DNA from: Euborellia annulipes
Lineage: Eukaryota; Arthropoda; Insecta; Dermaptera; Anisolabididae
Reading direction: 5' to 3'
Assembly (NCBI GenBank): GCA_023213315.1
Contig: JAKCPI010007998.1
Location: 1-64,000 of the forward strand
DNA length: 64,000 nt
Positions 22,961 through 35,510 of this stretch are shown here, piece after piece. Each line of letters begins with the position of its first letter. The stretch's first letter is position 1. The position numbers and the translations under genes were made by a program. The notes under the pieces are model-generated. The model ran no database searches. It saw nothing but the letters and a program-made list of their open reading frames with translations, and was not told where the DNA came from.

Positions 22961-23873
22961 TATTCCTCTCGACAGAAGCGCTCCACGCGACAGGTGATCA
23001 AACTAAAGCTACAATTAATTCCCAATCACCGTGCATTTTGAATTTATAAACAAAATCAAATAGGCATCTATTAGAAAATTTTCTCGCTCTTAAAAAAGGG
23101 CTTTTCTACAGACATGTTAATATTAGGAGAGGCATGAATGTTATCTTAGATCGCACGTTTTAATACATTCCTAATTAATTGGTAAAGTTCCCAAATTCAA
23201 AGTTTTCGAAGGGATGATGAATATTCTAATATCAGAATTCGTATATTAGATGGAATATCAAAATGCTTTTTGATTGTATTTTCGCTTGGTGAGGGATGTG
23301 ATGAGTTGTGATGGTTTTCCAAGCACAAGGCGACATTAAATCGATGGTGAGAGGTCGAAATGTTTCATTCTAAATTCTTCTCGCATTGTTGTCGGATTTC
23401 CAAGTGTAAAGATAGGATCTTAGACTTAGGAAAAGAGATGGGTATCACTTCACAGTTTATACCAAGTAACAAAGAGCAGGATTGAAGGAGAAATCTCATT
23501 CAAAGATTAGGGTTTGTATAGAGAAAGAAAAAGAAACAACATTCACATTTACTAGGGTAAACTATAATAAAATAAAAAAAACAATTGTACTGTTTAAAAG
23601 AAAATAAAAATTCAATTCAAGATTTAAATGAGAAATGATTTAAATGATTAATTTAATGGTAGAAATAAATCTGAATTTTATCTGCGTTTTAAATGAGGCG
23701 TAATTTGCTGACTATTGAAATATTTCGACTTTATTTAGGCAAGGATAAAGAGAGAAGAGAAAGCTTATTTATATGCCACCATTTAATTTTAATTACTATT
23801 AATTCTATAAGAAGAATAAAGGAGAACACAAATTTCAAATGTTTTATACTACAGGATAAGAACGCGCAACTAC
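22961..23873. other. Non-repetitive stretch upstream of the candidate promoter
   Basis: Less repetitive than most of the window; it could hold regulatory sequence, but I can point to no site. Confidence 0.4.
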
Positions 23874-24232
23874 AAATCTGGTGTGACTGGTCGCAAAGCA
23901 CACCACATTCTCTTATCTTCAGTAAGAGAAAGTTGTGTTTTGTGCTTGTCACGTCAGATTTTTTTGGCCGATTTTGTTCAAAAGCTTCGTGTCACGTTCC
24001 AGAGAGTACCTAACTTAAATATAAAATTTTTCAACCTCCTAGCTCTTTTCGTTATTGAAGTATTTAGTTCACAGACAGATACAGACAGACAGACAGACAG
24101 AAAGAAAGACAGACCATGTTGTGAAAACCACTTTTCTGGACTCAGGACCTCAAAACTTGTATATCCATCAAAATCTCGACATCGAATTTTTGACATGAAT
24201 CCAATACTTTCTCACTATATATAGCTAAGAAA
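23874..24232 (-). repeat. R1 element, copy F (internally deleted)
   Basis: The right hairpin (23874-23970) is joined directly to TTGGCCGATTTTGTTCAAAAG, skipping the roughly 270-bp middle of R1 including the AGTACTAGTACT core. The microsatellite is ACAG-type with AAAG units. The left hairpin is partly decayed. Confidence 0.8.
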
Positions 24233-24860
24233 ATTAAGGTAAAAAAATAAACATTTATAAAAAAAAATAGTAGGCTAATAGTAGAAAGCGGCTTAATATT
24301 TAATTCCAAGGGCTATGCAAAAAACAATACATAATCAATGATCTTTATTTTCGGCGAAACTAAACAGAACAAAACCGATTATTTTTAAATGATTTGAGCA
24401 AAAATTGATTGTGGCCCTGCAGTTTACAATTCAAATAAGAATTATTAAAATGATTTCTAATTGAAATTCCTGAGTCAAAATTAAAGAAACAAAATTTAAT
24501 ATAGGTTCTTGATTAAGGATTTTGAAGCATAATAAACTTTTATTTTCTCCGTCTTTATTTAAGTCAGATTTTACATGATTAATTTTACCTTCTTTCTTTC
24601 TATTTTTACGAGTGTGAATTATAAATTGCAAAACAAAAAGTTAAAAAATTCTTCCGAAAGTAATTAATAATTAGCGAAGTAACAAAAAAATAAAAGTTGA
24701 TGAGAAAATAAAAGAATAAAAATAGAATTATCATTGAAATAAACAATTTCTCAACTTGGCAGAAGGTAGAGATAAGAATTTTATATTTAAAAATAAAAAA
24801 AAGGAGATTAATTGGTACAAACAACTCAACTGCGTTTTGAATTAATTTCATTTTTTTTAA

Positions 24861-25160
24861 TACTTTCTCTTACCTATATATGTAACCAGTGGTGTAGTGG
24901 CAAAATTTTCAGTTTGGGAACGCTAAATACATGACTTACCAATGGAAGGGGGGGGGGTGCTTCCGGGGGCCATCCCCGGAAAATTTTAGAAAAATTAATA
25001 GTGATTTTATTTGTTATTATTATTATTTTATTTAATGAGTGAAACCAGTGAGGGAACGCCGTTCCCACGCGGGAACCACTCCACTACACCCCTGTATGTA
25101 ATATATAGTGAGAAAGTATTACGATCAAATAAAAAATTCGATGCTGTCGAGATTTTTTTT
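24861..25160 (+). repeat. R1 element, copy M (5' end only, carries a MITE)
   Basis: The left R1 hairpin (TACTTTCTCTTACCTATATA) is interrupted at 24887-25094 and resumes as ATATATAGTGAGAAAGTATT. R1 similarity fades after GATGCTGTCGAGATTTT. Confidence 0.75.
24887..25094. mobile_element. hAT-type MITE, 208 bp, inside an R1 hairpin
   Basis: The termini are CAGTGGTGTAGTGG and CCACTACACCCCTG. The 8-bp duplication is TATGTAAC / TATGTAAT (24879-24886, 25095-25102; one mismatch). CAGGGGTG-type ends are classic for hAT. The insertion separates the two arms of the R1 left hairpin. Confidence 0.88.
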
Positions 25161-25397
25161 TGTTTTAATGTATTTTTTTTTGGCATCTAAGGCCAAATTA
25201 AACCCATCACTATTGGTAGCTAAATCAATTAAAATAAATTTAATAAGATGTAAAAGAGAGCAGACAGGAGGTTTACTCGATTTTGTTGCAGATGGAAGTG
25301 CAGAGCAAGAAATAATTTAGGAGAAATTATGTTGAGGATTTTTAATGACAAGACGACTGTAATTGCAATTTATCAGTTCGATCAAAAATAATAATAA

Positions 25398-25729
25398 GAT
25401 GTCATGTGGAGGACAGCAGGCAGGAAGGAAGCCTTTATTGAGTAAAACAGACCCCTTAAACAAAACGTTTCGGCAAATTTTATTACGACATCTTCAGTTG
25501 TCTCGGCTGTATAAATAATATTTACATTGAATTTAGTTAATCATCTAAAAAAAATATTCATTATTTTAATTTGACGTTTTGATTAACTAAATTCAATGTA
25601 AATATTTTTTATCCAACTTTGAGACAACTGAAGATGCCGCAATAAAATTAGCCGAAACGTTTCGGTTAAGGAGTCTGTTTTACTCAATAGAGGCTTTCTT
25701 CCTGGCTGCTCTCCTGCACATCACATCTC
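25398..25729. repeat. Foldback element FB2
   Basis: Inverted arms of about 146 bp (25398-25543 and 25580-25729) around a 36-bp spacer. The arms share AGGAAG...GCCT, TTGAGTAAAACAGAC, CGTTTCGG and TTGAATTTAGTTAATCA (complement in the other arm). Each arm has a CTGAAGATG...GCCGAAACG motif (25628-25659 plus; 25465-25497 minus). Confidence 0.85.
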
Positions 25730-25780
25730 AATAATAGTCGCAGCCACATCCCATCAATTGTGAAATACATTTTTTTCGCA

Positions 25781-26166
25781 AGGGGTCGTCCACATATTAC
25801 GTAACGCGTTAGGGGGAGGAGGGGTCTGGCCAAAACGTTACTAAATGTGACATGGGGGACCCGGGGGTTTCTCTAAGTATGACATAACAATTCAAAGTAG
25901 AAATTATAAAATTTTTTGAAAAAAAAGTCAAATAATTTTCACAACAGGGAAAAATGGAGTGATTATTTGAGGGAAAATTTACTAAAAAAAAAAAGGTAAA
26001 GTGATATTTTGTATAAGAAATTTTATTCGAGGGGGGGGGAGAGTAGTTCTATGTTGTGACAATATTTGTAGGGGGGTTTGTTTGTATGTGACTAACTTGA
26101 CTTGGGAGGGGGGGGGGGCTAGAAAATCGTCAAAAAAGTCTTTACGTAATATGTGGACGGTCCCTA
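25781..26166. mobile_element. MITE with GTCCACATATTACGTAA termini
   Basis: The inverted ends AGGGGTCGTCCACATATTAC (25781) and GTAATATGTGGACGGTCCCT (26147-26166) are followed internally by G-rich stretches. No clear target duplication; the superfamily is uncertain. A partial relative is at 34413-34640. Confidence 0.75.
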
Positions 26167-26339
26167 GGGACGGGAAACGAAGGCGGAATTCCAGCAATAT
26201 TTTTTCTAATTTACATTTATTAACTCAAACATCCAAAAAAAAGTAGATATCATCTGGAAAATAGTTTGTACTCAAACTTACACTAGAAGTCAGTCAACTA
26301 TTGGACCATTTTTTTTTTTTTTTAATTTTTTTTTTTAAT

Positions 26340-26425
26340 ATAGCCTACTGGTACAAGTCTCACGTCATTTTTTTCAAACTCAGGTTTCGCCCAGGCCGAA
26401 ACCGAAATCGAAACTTCGATTGATT
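26340..26425. repeat. Fragment of the CCGAAACCGAAA element
   Basis: TCAAACTCAGGTTTCG and GGCCGAAACCGAAATCGAAA match the subterminal body of the element at 12557-13613. No ends are preserved. Confidence 0.5.
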
Positions 26426-26488
26426 TACGAAAATATTTTCCTAGATAATATTGGATATATATATTTTCTAAATTTATGGAAATATGAG

Positions 26489-26635
26489 GACAGGATCTAA
26501 ATGATCTCACAATTGTCAGATGCAGAAAAAATATCAAATAAATTTTAAAAAAATCCAATACCAATGAATTGAAATAAATAGAGACGGGGTCTAAATGGCC
26601 TCAGATGCTGAAAAAACCTTAAACAAAAAAAAAAT
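26489..26635 (+). mobile_element. Two adjacent SINE tails (S4)
   Basis: GGATCTAAATGATCTC...AGATGCAGAAAA, then GACGGGGTCTAAATGGCCTC...GATGCTGAAAAAACC and an A-run. Both correspond to the S3/S7 tail. The tRNA-like heads are missing. Confidence 0.55.
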
Positions 26636-27759
26636 TGTCTTATTTCAATTATTTTTAATAAACATTTTTGAAATAGGTTTGCTTTTTTGATATTTCATTA
26701 CCTCAACTTGTAAATAAAATTAGTCTAGTAAAATGTCTCAACTGACAATTCGTCAGGAATACATACATGTATGTACTGAGTCAAGTCAATTCCAAAGAGA
26801 TATAAGAGTAAGTCAGGAAAGGCTTGAAATTCACCCTCTCTTAGAGCTCCCGAAGGTAAGAAACTAAGGTTTGGATAGCAATCTTCTCTTGTGTTTGTCA
26901 TAGAATAATTAAGTTACTTAAAAAAAATGGAAATATCTTATTTCATTAATCCCCGTCATCCAGCACTAGATGAGGTTTGATTAACTCTCGAGCTTAATAA
27001 TTATTCTCAGTTATTTTCATCCTCTCTTAAAATCCTGGTTTTTTTTTTAAGTGGAGTTTATTTAGCGTCGGTGTATTAAGGGATGAAATAATTAACATGC
27101 CTAAGGTGATCTCAATTTCAACAAAATGAGAGAGATAGAGAGAGGAATATTTTTTTTTTATATAAATCAATTTAAGGGGAGATAACTAACTCCTCAAGGT
27201 AAATTTATTCCAGAGATGTTCAAATCACCATTAATGACAGACTTGCAAAAGTTCCCTAAAACTTTTCTCTTTTTTTTTATATTTTTTTTCTCTTATGCAG
27301 GACAAGTCGGAGGATCATCAGATTCATTGAAAATTCTAGCCATGTATCTAATCAACTGACTTAAGTTAAGAAAATAAATTTAAATTAATTAAATTTGACT
27401 CAAATTGGCAACAACTAGTACAAAAAAAGTTTATTTGTAATGATGTAACTAGGAATGTTAATCTGATTTGTTTATAATGACAATACTTATCTATAGAGAC
27501 AGGATTTTAATCAAAATGCTTATTGCTGAATTTTATAAGCAACCATTAGATATTTAATTTCTACACGAATTACGAAAAACTAAGTGTATTGAGATTGCAC
27601 TTTTCATGCTTTTTTGAGTTTTCATGCTTTTTTCCCCTTCGTGCTTATTTGAACTTATTTTACGAATATTTATATAGTTTTTAAAAATAATTCAAAACAT
27701 TATTCACCAAAAACGTTCTTGTAAAGTAAATTCTTCGGCAACTGCGCAAATCGCGTCTT
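26636..27759. other. Gene-free AT-rich sequence
   Basis: Nothing recognisable. Confidence 0.65.
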
Positions 27760-28006
27760 TCCTACTTTGGCTCGGACCCGCCTGCGGCGCTCCTCGTAAA
27801 GAGGGGGGGGGGACTATTCTGGTGGAACTGGCCGCACACTTTCGGTAATTTAAAGTTGCATTCTGTACTTGTTTACCCGAAGATACAAATATACAAAGTA
27901 TTTTTTAAGTATTAATTTTTAAAATTTTATATTAAAATTAATTACCTCCTTTACCCCCCCCTCCCGGTATGAGTAGAAGTTGCTTATGAGATGCCTTTTT
28001 TTAATT
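27760..28006 (-). repeat. R2 repeat, copy a
   Basis: Inverted relative to copy b at 60983-61250. The shared blocks are CTGGCCGCACACTTTCG, GTTGCATTCTGTACTTGTTT, the TTTTAAAATTTTATATT region, TAATTACCTCCTTTACCCCC and ATGAGTAGAAGTTGCTTATG. One edge is GC-rich (CTCGGACCCGCCTGCGGCGC). Confidence 0.75.
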
Positions 28007-28423
28007 TTTTTGCTTATTGAACAACTTTTTATTCAAGATTTGTATGCTTTTTTTAAGCACTTTTTTTATATTTTTATGCTTTTTTGTCCGGTCTTTACTT
28101 ATCTATATTTTTTGTAAATATTAATACCTATTTCAATTATCTAAATAAAATTAATTTTATATATTCAATAAATTGCAGTGACCCCCAATAGATAACTGAG
28201 CGCTTCGTCAAAGTTTCTATTTATATAATTTGCCTTCTAAATATAACACGAAAAATATTTAGCTTCCGAAATTCTGTAGCTTTCTAAATTATTGTCCTGG
28301 GGAAGACAATAAGAAAACGTGGAAACATCGATTAATCTAATGATTAAAGAAAAATGATCTAAAATTTGTTTTAAATTTGGCTGCCTTTGTAATGAACCTT
28401 CCTTTTGATTCGCATAGTAAGAG

Positions 28424-29110
28424 AAAAAATCTGGTGTGCTGCCACGCACACAACTTTCTCTTACCTTCGGTAATCGAAAGTTGTGTACTGTGCTTGTCAC
28501 ACCAGATTTTTGTGTCGAAATATATTTAGTTCCCGGAAGTAGGGAATATTTGAATTCAGATGTAAAATTTATAAGTATGGGAAAATATTTATATTTTGTA
28601 ACCATGGCAACCATTTTTCCTATCTTTCCTATGAAACACAAGAGTAAAGTGGTCTTCAGAAGATTTCAATCGCAAAATGAGAATATACATTTTAAAGAGC
28701 ATCTAAAAAATAATTGATTTTTGAATTTTAAAAAATCGTTGGAGCAAATTTTGAGAAAATCGAAAAAAACTGAAAAAGTACATCAGTAAAGTACTAGTAC
28801 TCTTTGGCCGATTTTGATTAAAAGCTTATTTTTCCGGTCCCAGGGGGTGTTTAACTTAAATATAAAATTTCAACCTCGTAGCTCAATTCCTTCATCCTTA
28901 AAATTGAACACACACCCACCCACACACCCACCCACACACCCACCCACACACCCACCCACAGACAGACCATGTCGCGAAAACCACTTTTTGGATTCAGGGG
29001 ACCTCAAAACGTGAAGATCCATCAAAATCTCGACATCGAATTTTTGACATGAATCCAATACTTTCTCTCTATATATATATTACATATATACATAGGTAAG
29101 AGAAAAAAAA
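28424..29110 (-). repeat. R1 element, copy G (full length)
   Basis: Both hairpins are present. The microsatellite is a CACACCCACC-type repeat (28908-28961), unlike the TG or GTCT repeats in other copies. It ends GGTAAGAG followed by nine A. The 134-codon minus frame overlapping it is repeat-derived. Confidence 0.9.
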
Positions 29111-30109
29111 TTAATAAATAGGCCTACTTAAAAATATTTTTTTTTTTTTAGAGCGCATGAGTAACAAAGAAAGTTTTATAAAGAAAAAGAACACTTTTTT
29201 TGTTCATTTCTCACGAAATGCTTCTTCAAATAAAAGAATATTTTATTTACGAGTATCTAAAGTAGGATTTGGTTAGGAAAAAAAAATTAAATCTACATTT
29301 TTCAATAAATCTTTTCGTTTTAACGTTGAAACGCTAAAAAAATGCCAGAAAATCTGTCAATATGCCTGGTAAAGAGCACAATAGAAAATAAATTGTATAG
29401 ATCCTTTCAATTTAAGTATTTGATTAAACTCTCAAGTGAAACTTTTTTTTTTTTTTTTTTTGCAAGTGATATTTTTTCTATTTTCATTTAAAGTTAAATT
29501 TATATCCTTTTAAAAAAGCTAAGATAAATTAAACAAGTTATCACACAGTCGGAGGATATCTAGATAGAGGACAGAGGTAAGGGAATGGGAAAAAAGGTGA
29601 TTAATATACTTTTAAATTTTTTTATAATATTTGTGAAATTTAATTAGAATATTAATGAATTAATTTTTGTTTTGTTTATTTATGCCTTAGCCAGTGGCTA
29701 AAGAATGAATACATATTATTATAAATTTTTTGTTGGAGAAAATATGGACTGAAGAGAGACTCCACTTTAGGGGAGAAAAACAAAAAAATAATCCAGTAGA
29801 AAGAAAATAACGAAAAATAAACTAACAATGGTAAGCAAACAGGATATAGGAAAATAAACGTAGGCAAATAAGAAATATGGAAAAATAATCGGCTAGAAAG
29901 AAAATTTCGAAAAATGAACCTAGATAAATGGACCTATATCGAAAAATTTTAATAAACAAAGTGTCGAAAAATAATGTCGTAGACAAATAAAATGTCGAAA
30001 AATAAACTAAGCAAACAAGGTATATCGGAAAATAAAAGTAGGGAAATAATAACTAAATATATTTTTGTTTGAAAAAGTTTGTTTACGCTCCGGGAATTTC
30101 AGGGTTTCA
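29111..30109. other. Gene-free AT-rich sequence with GAAAAATAA words
   Basis: 29740-30060 is loosely repetitive: spaced variants of CGAAAAATAAACTAG and CAAATAAG occur about every 30-50 bp, a decayed short-unit repeat. Confidence 0.5.
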
Positions 30110-30225
30110 ACAATGGCCGTGCAAGAAACATGCCCGCATGTCCTAAATTTGCCCGCCGAAGGCGATCTTGGGGGCCTAGGGGGACGAAGCCCCCTGGCTA
30201 GCGCAAGGTTCGCCGAAGGCGGTAA
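30110..30225. repeat. GC-rich patch with CGCCGAAGGCG units
   Basis: GCCCGCCGAAGGCG, GGGGGCCTAGGGGGACGAAG and CCCCCTGGCTAGCGC, then GTTCGCCGAAGGCGG. Short self-complementary units make it strongly foldable. There is no open frame of note and the origin is unknown. Confidence 0.5.
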
Positions 30226-30969
30226 TTTTTAATTCTAATTTTTTTGTCATGTTCTCAATTTATGAACTTATTAAATGGCTTTAATCAAAAATCGATTATT
30301 AATATGTTTCATCCCATTTATGAATTATAAGTAGAGTATAATAATGAGGAAAGCTCAAAGGTCCATTTAGTTTTTATTATAAATTAATTATCAACCTTTT
30401 GATGGTAAATAGAAGTGGCCAAAAGCCTCTTATTAGTTGGTTCCCCAACATTAATTAGAATTTATTGATTATAGTATAATGGCATTTGAATAAGTTTGAA
30501 CAAATGCAAAAATAAACAAAGCAAAATTCATTTATATATTAATTTAAATTTCAAAAAAGATTATTAAATATTCAAAGTACATGGACCTATTTTTAAACAT
30601 CAAATAAACTAAAAAAGGTTCTATTCTCTATGGAGTTAAAAAAAAAAAAATAAAAAAAGTAAAACTTTTTCAAACATATTTGAGCTGGTTAATGAATGAA
30701 TAGCTTATTAATAATCCTTTAAATTTGTTTTAGCCCGTTGAAATGGAATTTTATATTTTAAATTAATAATATAATAAGGCAAAGCAAAAGAATATTAATT
30801 ATAAACAAAAATTTTCTAATTAATCAATTTTTTTTCGCACTATTATGTATTAAAAAAAAAATAATAATAATAAATACGGCAGGTATTATGATATAGAAAA
30901 ATTAACTCCAATTTTTTTATATATATAAAAAAATAAACATAAAAGAAGAGAAAATTTTTTTAAATATTT

Positions 30970-31150
30970 TTCAGCATCTGAGGTCATTTAGATCAGTTCA
31001 TATTTATTTCAATTAATTATTAACCAATATAATTTAAATGAACGTGAAAGTGACACAAACATGATATGATCACCACTCCAAAGCAAGGGCATCGAGAGAT
31101 TCATCCAGATCAAGACCTAAGTGGCCCTTATCGTATCAATAAACAAATAA
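30970..31150. mobile_element. SINE tail relics
   Basis: TTTCAGCATCTGAGGTCATT (minus-strand S3/S7-type tail) at 30970-31020, and a weaker plus-strand tail at about 31100-31150 (AAGACCTAAGTGGCCCTTAT). No heads. Confidence 0.4.
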
Positions 31151-31579
31151 ATGCAAAATTTACTCGATTATAGAGAAAAAAAAAATAAATATTAATATTA
31201 TTACTTTCGCTAGAAATAATCTCCTCTCCATTTGAATTATTTGGGTTTAAATATAAAGAATTAGCATAAAACCGCATCTCTAATATTCACGAATTTTGAA
31301 ATGAATTAATTTACAATTAATTAAAGGATTTGAATTATAAGTCCATTTAAATAAAAATATTTATTATACTGATTAATGTATTAAAAATATTTTTTTTAAT
31401 AATAAAAAAAATATTATTTCAACGAATTATTTTATAAATATTCAAAACTTTGACGATGTTCTTTACCAAAAGTTTAAGATTTAAATTGTTTAAAGAAAGT
31501 TGAACTAATCAGGATAAAATAAAAAAGAATTCTGATCGGTCTAAAAATTTTTTATTGATTATCCTCCGATAGTATCGAG

Positions 31580-31770
31580 CAGGGCCGGATCTAGGGGGCT
31601 AGGGGGGGGGGGGGCAGTGGGTGCAAGGCGGCAGGCATCAGGGGGCGGCAATTAAAGAAAGATTTACTAAATAAAAGGTAAAATGATATGAATTTTGTAT
31701 AGAAAATTTTAAGGAGGGGGGCGGCATATTAAATTTTGCACCCCTTAAAAATCTCGTAGTTCCGGCCCTG
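31580..31770. mobile_element. hAT-type MITE, 191 bp (CAGGGCCGG family)
   Basis: The termini are CAGGGCCGGATCTAGG and CGTAGTTCCGGCCCTG. The perfect 8-bp duplication GTATCGAG is at 31572-31579 and 31771-31778. It is a close relative of 14867-15067. Confidence 0.92.
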
Positions 31771-32149
31771 GTATCGAGGACCATACATTACCCATCTTCA
31801 AAACTAAAGATTGGAGTAAAATAGACCATGACATTATTTAAGTGCATAACTTCAACAACCTACGAGTGTGCTTGAAGGAATTTAACGATCACCTCATAGC
31901 TTTTGTTTAGTGGTGATGATTGTGCATTGTCACCTAACCTCTCGAAAGAGGATTAATAAAATAATTTTTGGCACAACAGAAATTCAATTTGGACGCAGGT
32001 GAATTAGGAGAATGAATGAAAACTTTTTAAGCTACAAGTACTACTTCCAAGTGACGTATTTACTCCAAAAGTTGATAGAAATCTACAATTTTAGTGTAAA
32101 GAGGATATACCTAATTTCATCCATCTAGCTACTTTGGTTTTTAAGCAAT

Positions 32150-32310
32150 AGTGTTCCCACACACACACACACACACACACACAGACAGACAGACATAATG
32201 CCCAAAATGGTATTTTTGGGCTCAAGGAGGTCTAAAACGTGGAGAAACATCAAAATCTCGAAGTCGAATTTTTTTACGATAACAATACTTTCTCTATACG
32301 AGAAAGTAAA
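32150..32310 (-). repeat. Diverged R1 relative, copy N
   Basis: A CA microsatellite with GACA units (32157-32195), then ATGCCCAAAATGG in place of the usual GCGACATG block, CATCAAAATCTCGA and a left hairpin reduced to TACTTTCTC TATAC GAGAAAGTA. It looks like a separate subfamily. Upstream similarity is too weak to delimit. Confidence 0.65.
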
Positions 32311-34412
32311 AATGATATATTATTTTCACAAAGGATTGTATAGCAATTCACTGAAAACAAATAACATTTCTATTTCTATAGCATTCTCGATCTCAAACAG
32401 AAATTGTTTGTATTTTATCTTGCCTTTTTTTGTTTAAATTTCTTTGAATTTTTGAATATTCAAGGATTCGAAATTTTATTTGAACTTTTTTCCTCCATTT
32501 TACGTTTTGCCCTTTTTTTTTACATAATTCAAAAAAAAAAAACAACTATCATTGAATTAAGAAATGAAAAAAAAAAATTCTTTATAATAAAAATATTTCT
32601 TTAATTTAATTAAAAATTCAAAAAAGAAATGTTTATAAATTGCCTTTTTATAAAAATGCATATTTTAAAAAAAATGAGCTTTATCTCTTTTTTTATTACT
32701 CAATGAAAATATTAATCAAATTAAAATAAGAAAAACGGCAAAATAATCCTTTTATATTAACAGGATTTATTTTTAAAATGTTCATTCAAGAAAGAACTTT
32801 TATGTTCCTCTAAACTTGATACGAAAGCTTTGTTGAAAGGGTTGAAATCCTTGAATTACGATCCTATTTTACACCCTCCCTGATAATCAATATCCATTAA
32901 AGGACAGAGCGTGATATATAATCTATAGTTAGCTATATAGTACAGCATTATTTTGGCAGCAGATCAGAAAGCTGTGGCTGGATATGATTGAACCTTTTTT
33001 TTTTTTTGATTAAACAAAATTTTTGTCGAGTGCTGTCAGGGGTATAATTTATATTAATGAAAATCGAAACTCGCAAAGATCCATTTAAATAAAAAGGTTT
33101 TTTTTTTCATTTATGATTAAATTTTTAAAAAAGATCGAGACCCAATAAAATGTTAGCAATAGAAAAGTTAAAAATTGACTTTTTATTATCTGAATTTTAC
33201 TTTTTTTTTTATACGTCAAAAAAAGGGGCAATTTTCATATTCATTTCATTATCTCGTTTTGTTTTATGAAGATTACCAACGACATCTCGGAAATTAAATT
33301 TGTTATAGGCCCTCCTCTTATACTTATATACATATGTATTTTAATCTTCTCTGTCAAATTTGTTAATTTTAACTAAGCTAAGGAGTTTTAATTTCATAAA
33401 TTTTTCATACTTTATTATTCCCAATGACCCAAAAAATATTGTAATTATAAATTTCAAAAAATAATCAAAATATATGGATAAATTAAAGTTTAATTAGATT
33501 TTGGAGGGATGGTAATTGGATTTTTTTTTTATATTCCATCAGACATGTATTTATTAAAAAAGATTATTTTTTTAAATAATTGTTTAATTAAATGTGCAAT
33601 ATTTCGAATATATAAAAAAATATTCAAAGCCTTGTTGAAATATTTATAATTAATAAATGATCAGTAAAAATATAATAAAGAGAATTTAAAAAAAAAAACC
33701 TTGCTTGAAATTTTAATAATATTCCAAGTAATTGTCCCCATTCTCTAAAGGCCAATCTATCTTTCAGACAGCACCCGGATATTGCGGCAAAAAAAATATC
33801 TTTTAAAAGAATCGGTTATCGACCGAACAAATCTGTTTATTTTAGAGTATAGGAAAGAAATGCTACATTCAGAGAGAAAATCAGTGAGAATTCTCTGGAT
33901 GAGTTCAAATAGTATTTGTTTCTCCTTAGCCAAGACTTTGCTATCTCGCCTAATCAGAAAGCATATTACATTTCCCTTTTTTTATATTATCCCAATCGAT
34001 AGGATATAACCACTTCAATGGTGACAAGTAATGTAGCCTAGCTCGAAAGCTAACCCCTTTTTGCTTTTGTGTCTAATTTTCAACAAGAAGATTGGATTTA
34101 TCATCTTTCAATATTTACCAGAATAAAATTATTATCACCAATAAAAGTAAAAAAATTAATAAATATTATAAAGATTATCTTCAAGTCAAGACAGTGAATT
34201 AAACACCTAATTAATATATAAACAATAATCTCAAAAGACCGAAAAAAGTTAATTAAAATTAAATATGCAAATTAAACATTTGGTTATTTGTTTCAAAGGT
34301 TTTATTAATTACAAAATTATTACTTGATACGTATTTCGACAATTACTTATCATCATCAGAAATGGTTAGATTCTAATACATGAAAGTAGAATCATTATAC
34401 ACTACAAGAAGT
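32311..34412. other. Gene-free AT-rich sequence
   Basis: Nothing recognisable; short frames only. Confidence 0.65.
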
Positions 34413-34640
34413 AAGAGGTGGTCCGCATATTACGTAACGCCTTTTTTTTACGATATTCTAGCCCCCCCCCTGTCACAGTTAGTTGCATACAAACAAACGC
34501 CCCTACAAATATTATCTCACAACATAGACCAATCCCTGCCCGAAACCGAAACTTGTTTTAAACTTTTTCTTAAAATTTCCTATACAAAATTCATATTTCA
34601 ATTCATTTTTCCCTCTTGCGAAAATAATTTGGTTTAAATT
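34413..34640. repeat. Partial, rearranged MITE relative of 25781-26166
   Basis: GTCCGCATATTACGTAACGC, a C-tract, GCATACAAACAAACGCCCCT and TCACAACATAGA match the reverse complement of the right half of 25781-26166. They are followed by CCCGAAACCGAAACTTG from the CCGAAAC family, then TCCTATACAAAATTCATAT as in several elements. A composite relic. Confidence 0.6.
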
Positions 34641-35510
34641 CCAATTCGATTGAAATAAATTTTTCTTCTGGGACAGGTTGCGAAACCTTGACCTTTGGGT
34701 CGAAGACGAAATTCAAATAGTTATGTAGAACTTTGAACATATCTTTTCGATTCCAGACAGTGTCTACTTTTCTCTGAATAAATAAAAATATAAAGCTATT
34801 AATTACAACTACACCAATGACAAAAATATGATAGAATTTGTGTTACTAATCAAACAATAAGAAAAATAACTAGCAATCAGCATGCTTTTAGAGACCCTAT
34901 ATTCTCTGCTAGCCATAAACATCGAACCATTTATTAAATTAGTAGTGAAAATTGATCTCATCAATTTTTAAAGATTAATCACCTTTTATTCAATAACTAA
35001 ACAAAAATCAATCAAAATGTGAAGGTTGTAGAATTAATTGATGGAGATCTTTTTACATAATAAATCATCTAATTTTATCTCTATTCTTATCTAGGCTAAA
35101 TAAATTTACAAGTATGCAAATAAATTAAATTTGAAATCGTTTAATTGGTTTTAATTATTTAATTAATATCTTAAAATAATATATTTTAATAATAGGAGCT
35201 TGGTATGTTAAAATTAATTGTAAGTTTATTAATAATTTATATTCATTATTGATAAACATTTTAGCTCTTTGAATTGAAGGGATGCGAGTTGATGTGCAAA
35301 ATTTATAACAGTGTATAAACCAAAAAAAAACCCAATCTAATGGATATTTAAGGGGTATGAAAAAATTTCGGAAAATTTAGTCATGTATTAAATTTTGTCA
35401 ATAACATATCATTTTGACTTTTAAACATTGTCAAATGAATAATAGTATTTGTCAATCTATTAATTTTCATTTTCAAGGTTCGGAAGAAATTAAATAGAAG
35501 ACAATATAGC
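34641..35510. other. Gene-free AT-rich sequence
   Basis: Nothing recognisable. Confidence 0.65.

Noticed and set aside
28237..28641. 134-codon minus-strand frame
   Set aside because: It overlaps R1 copy G; the same words occur in other R1 copies in other frames.
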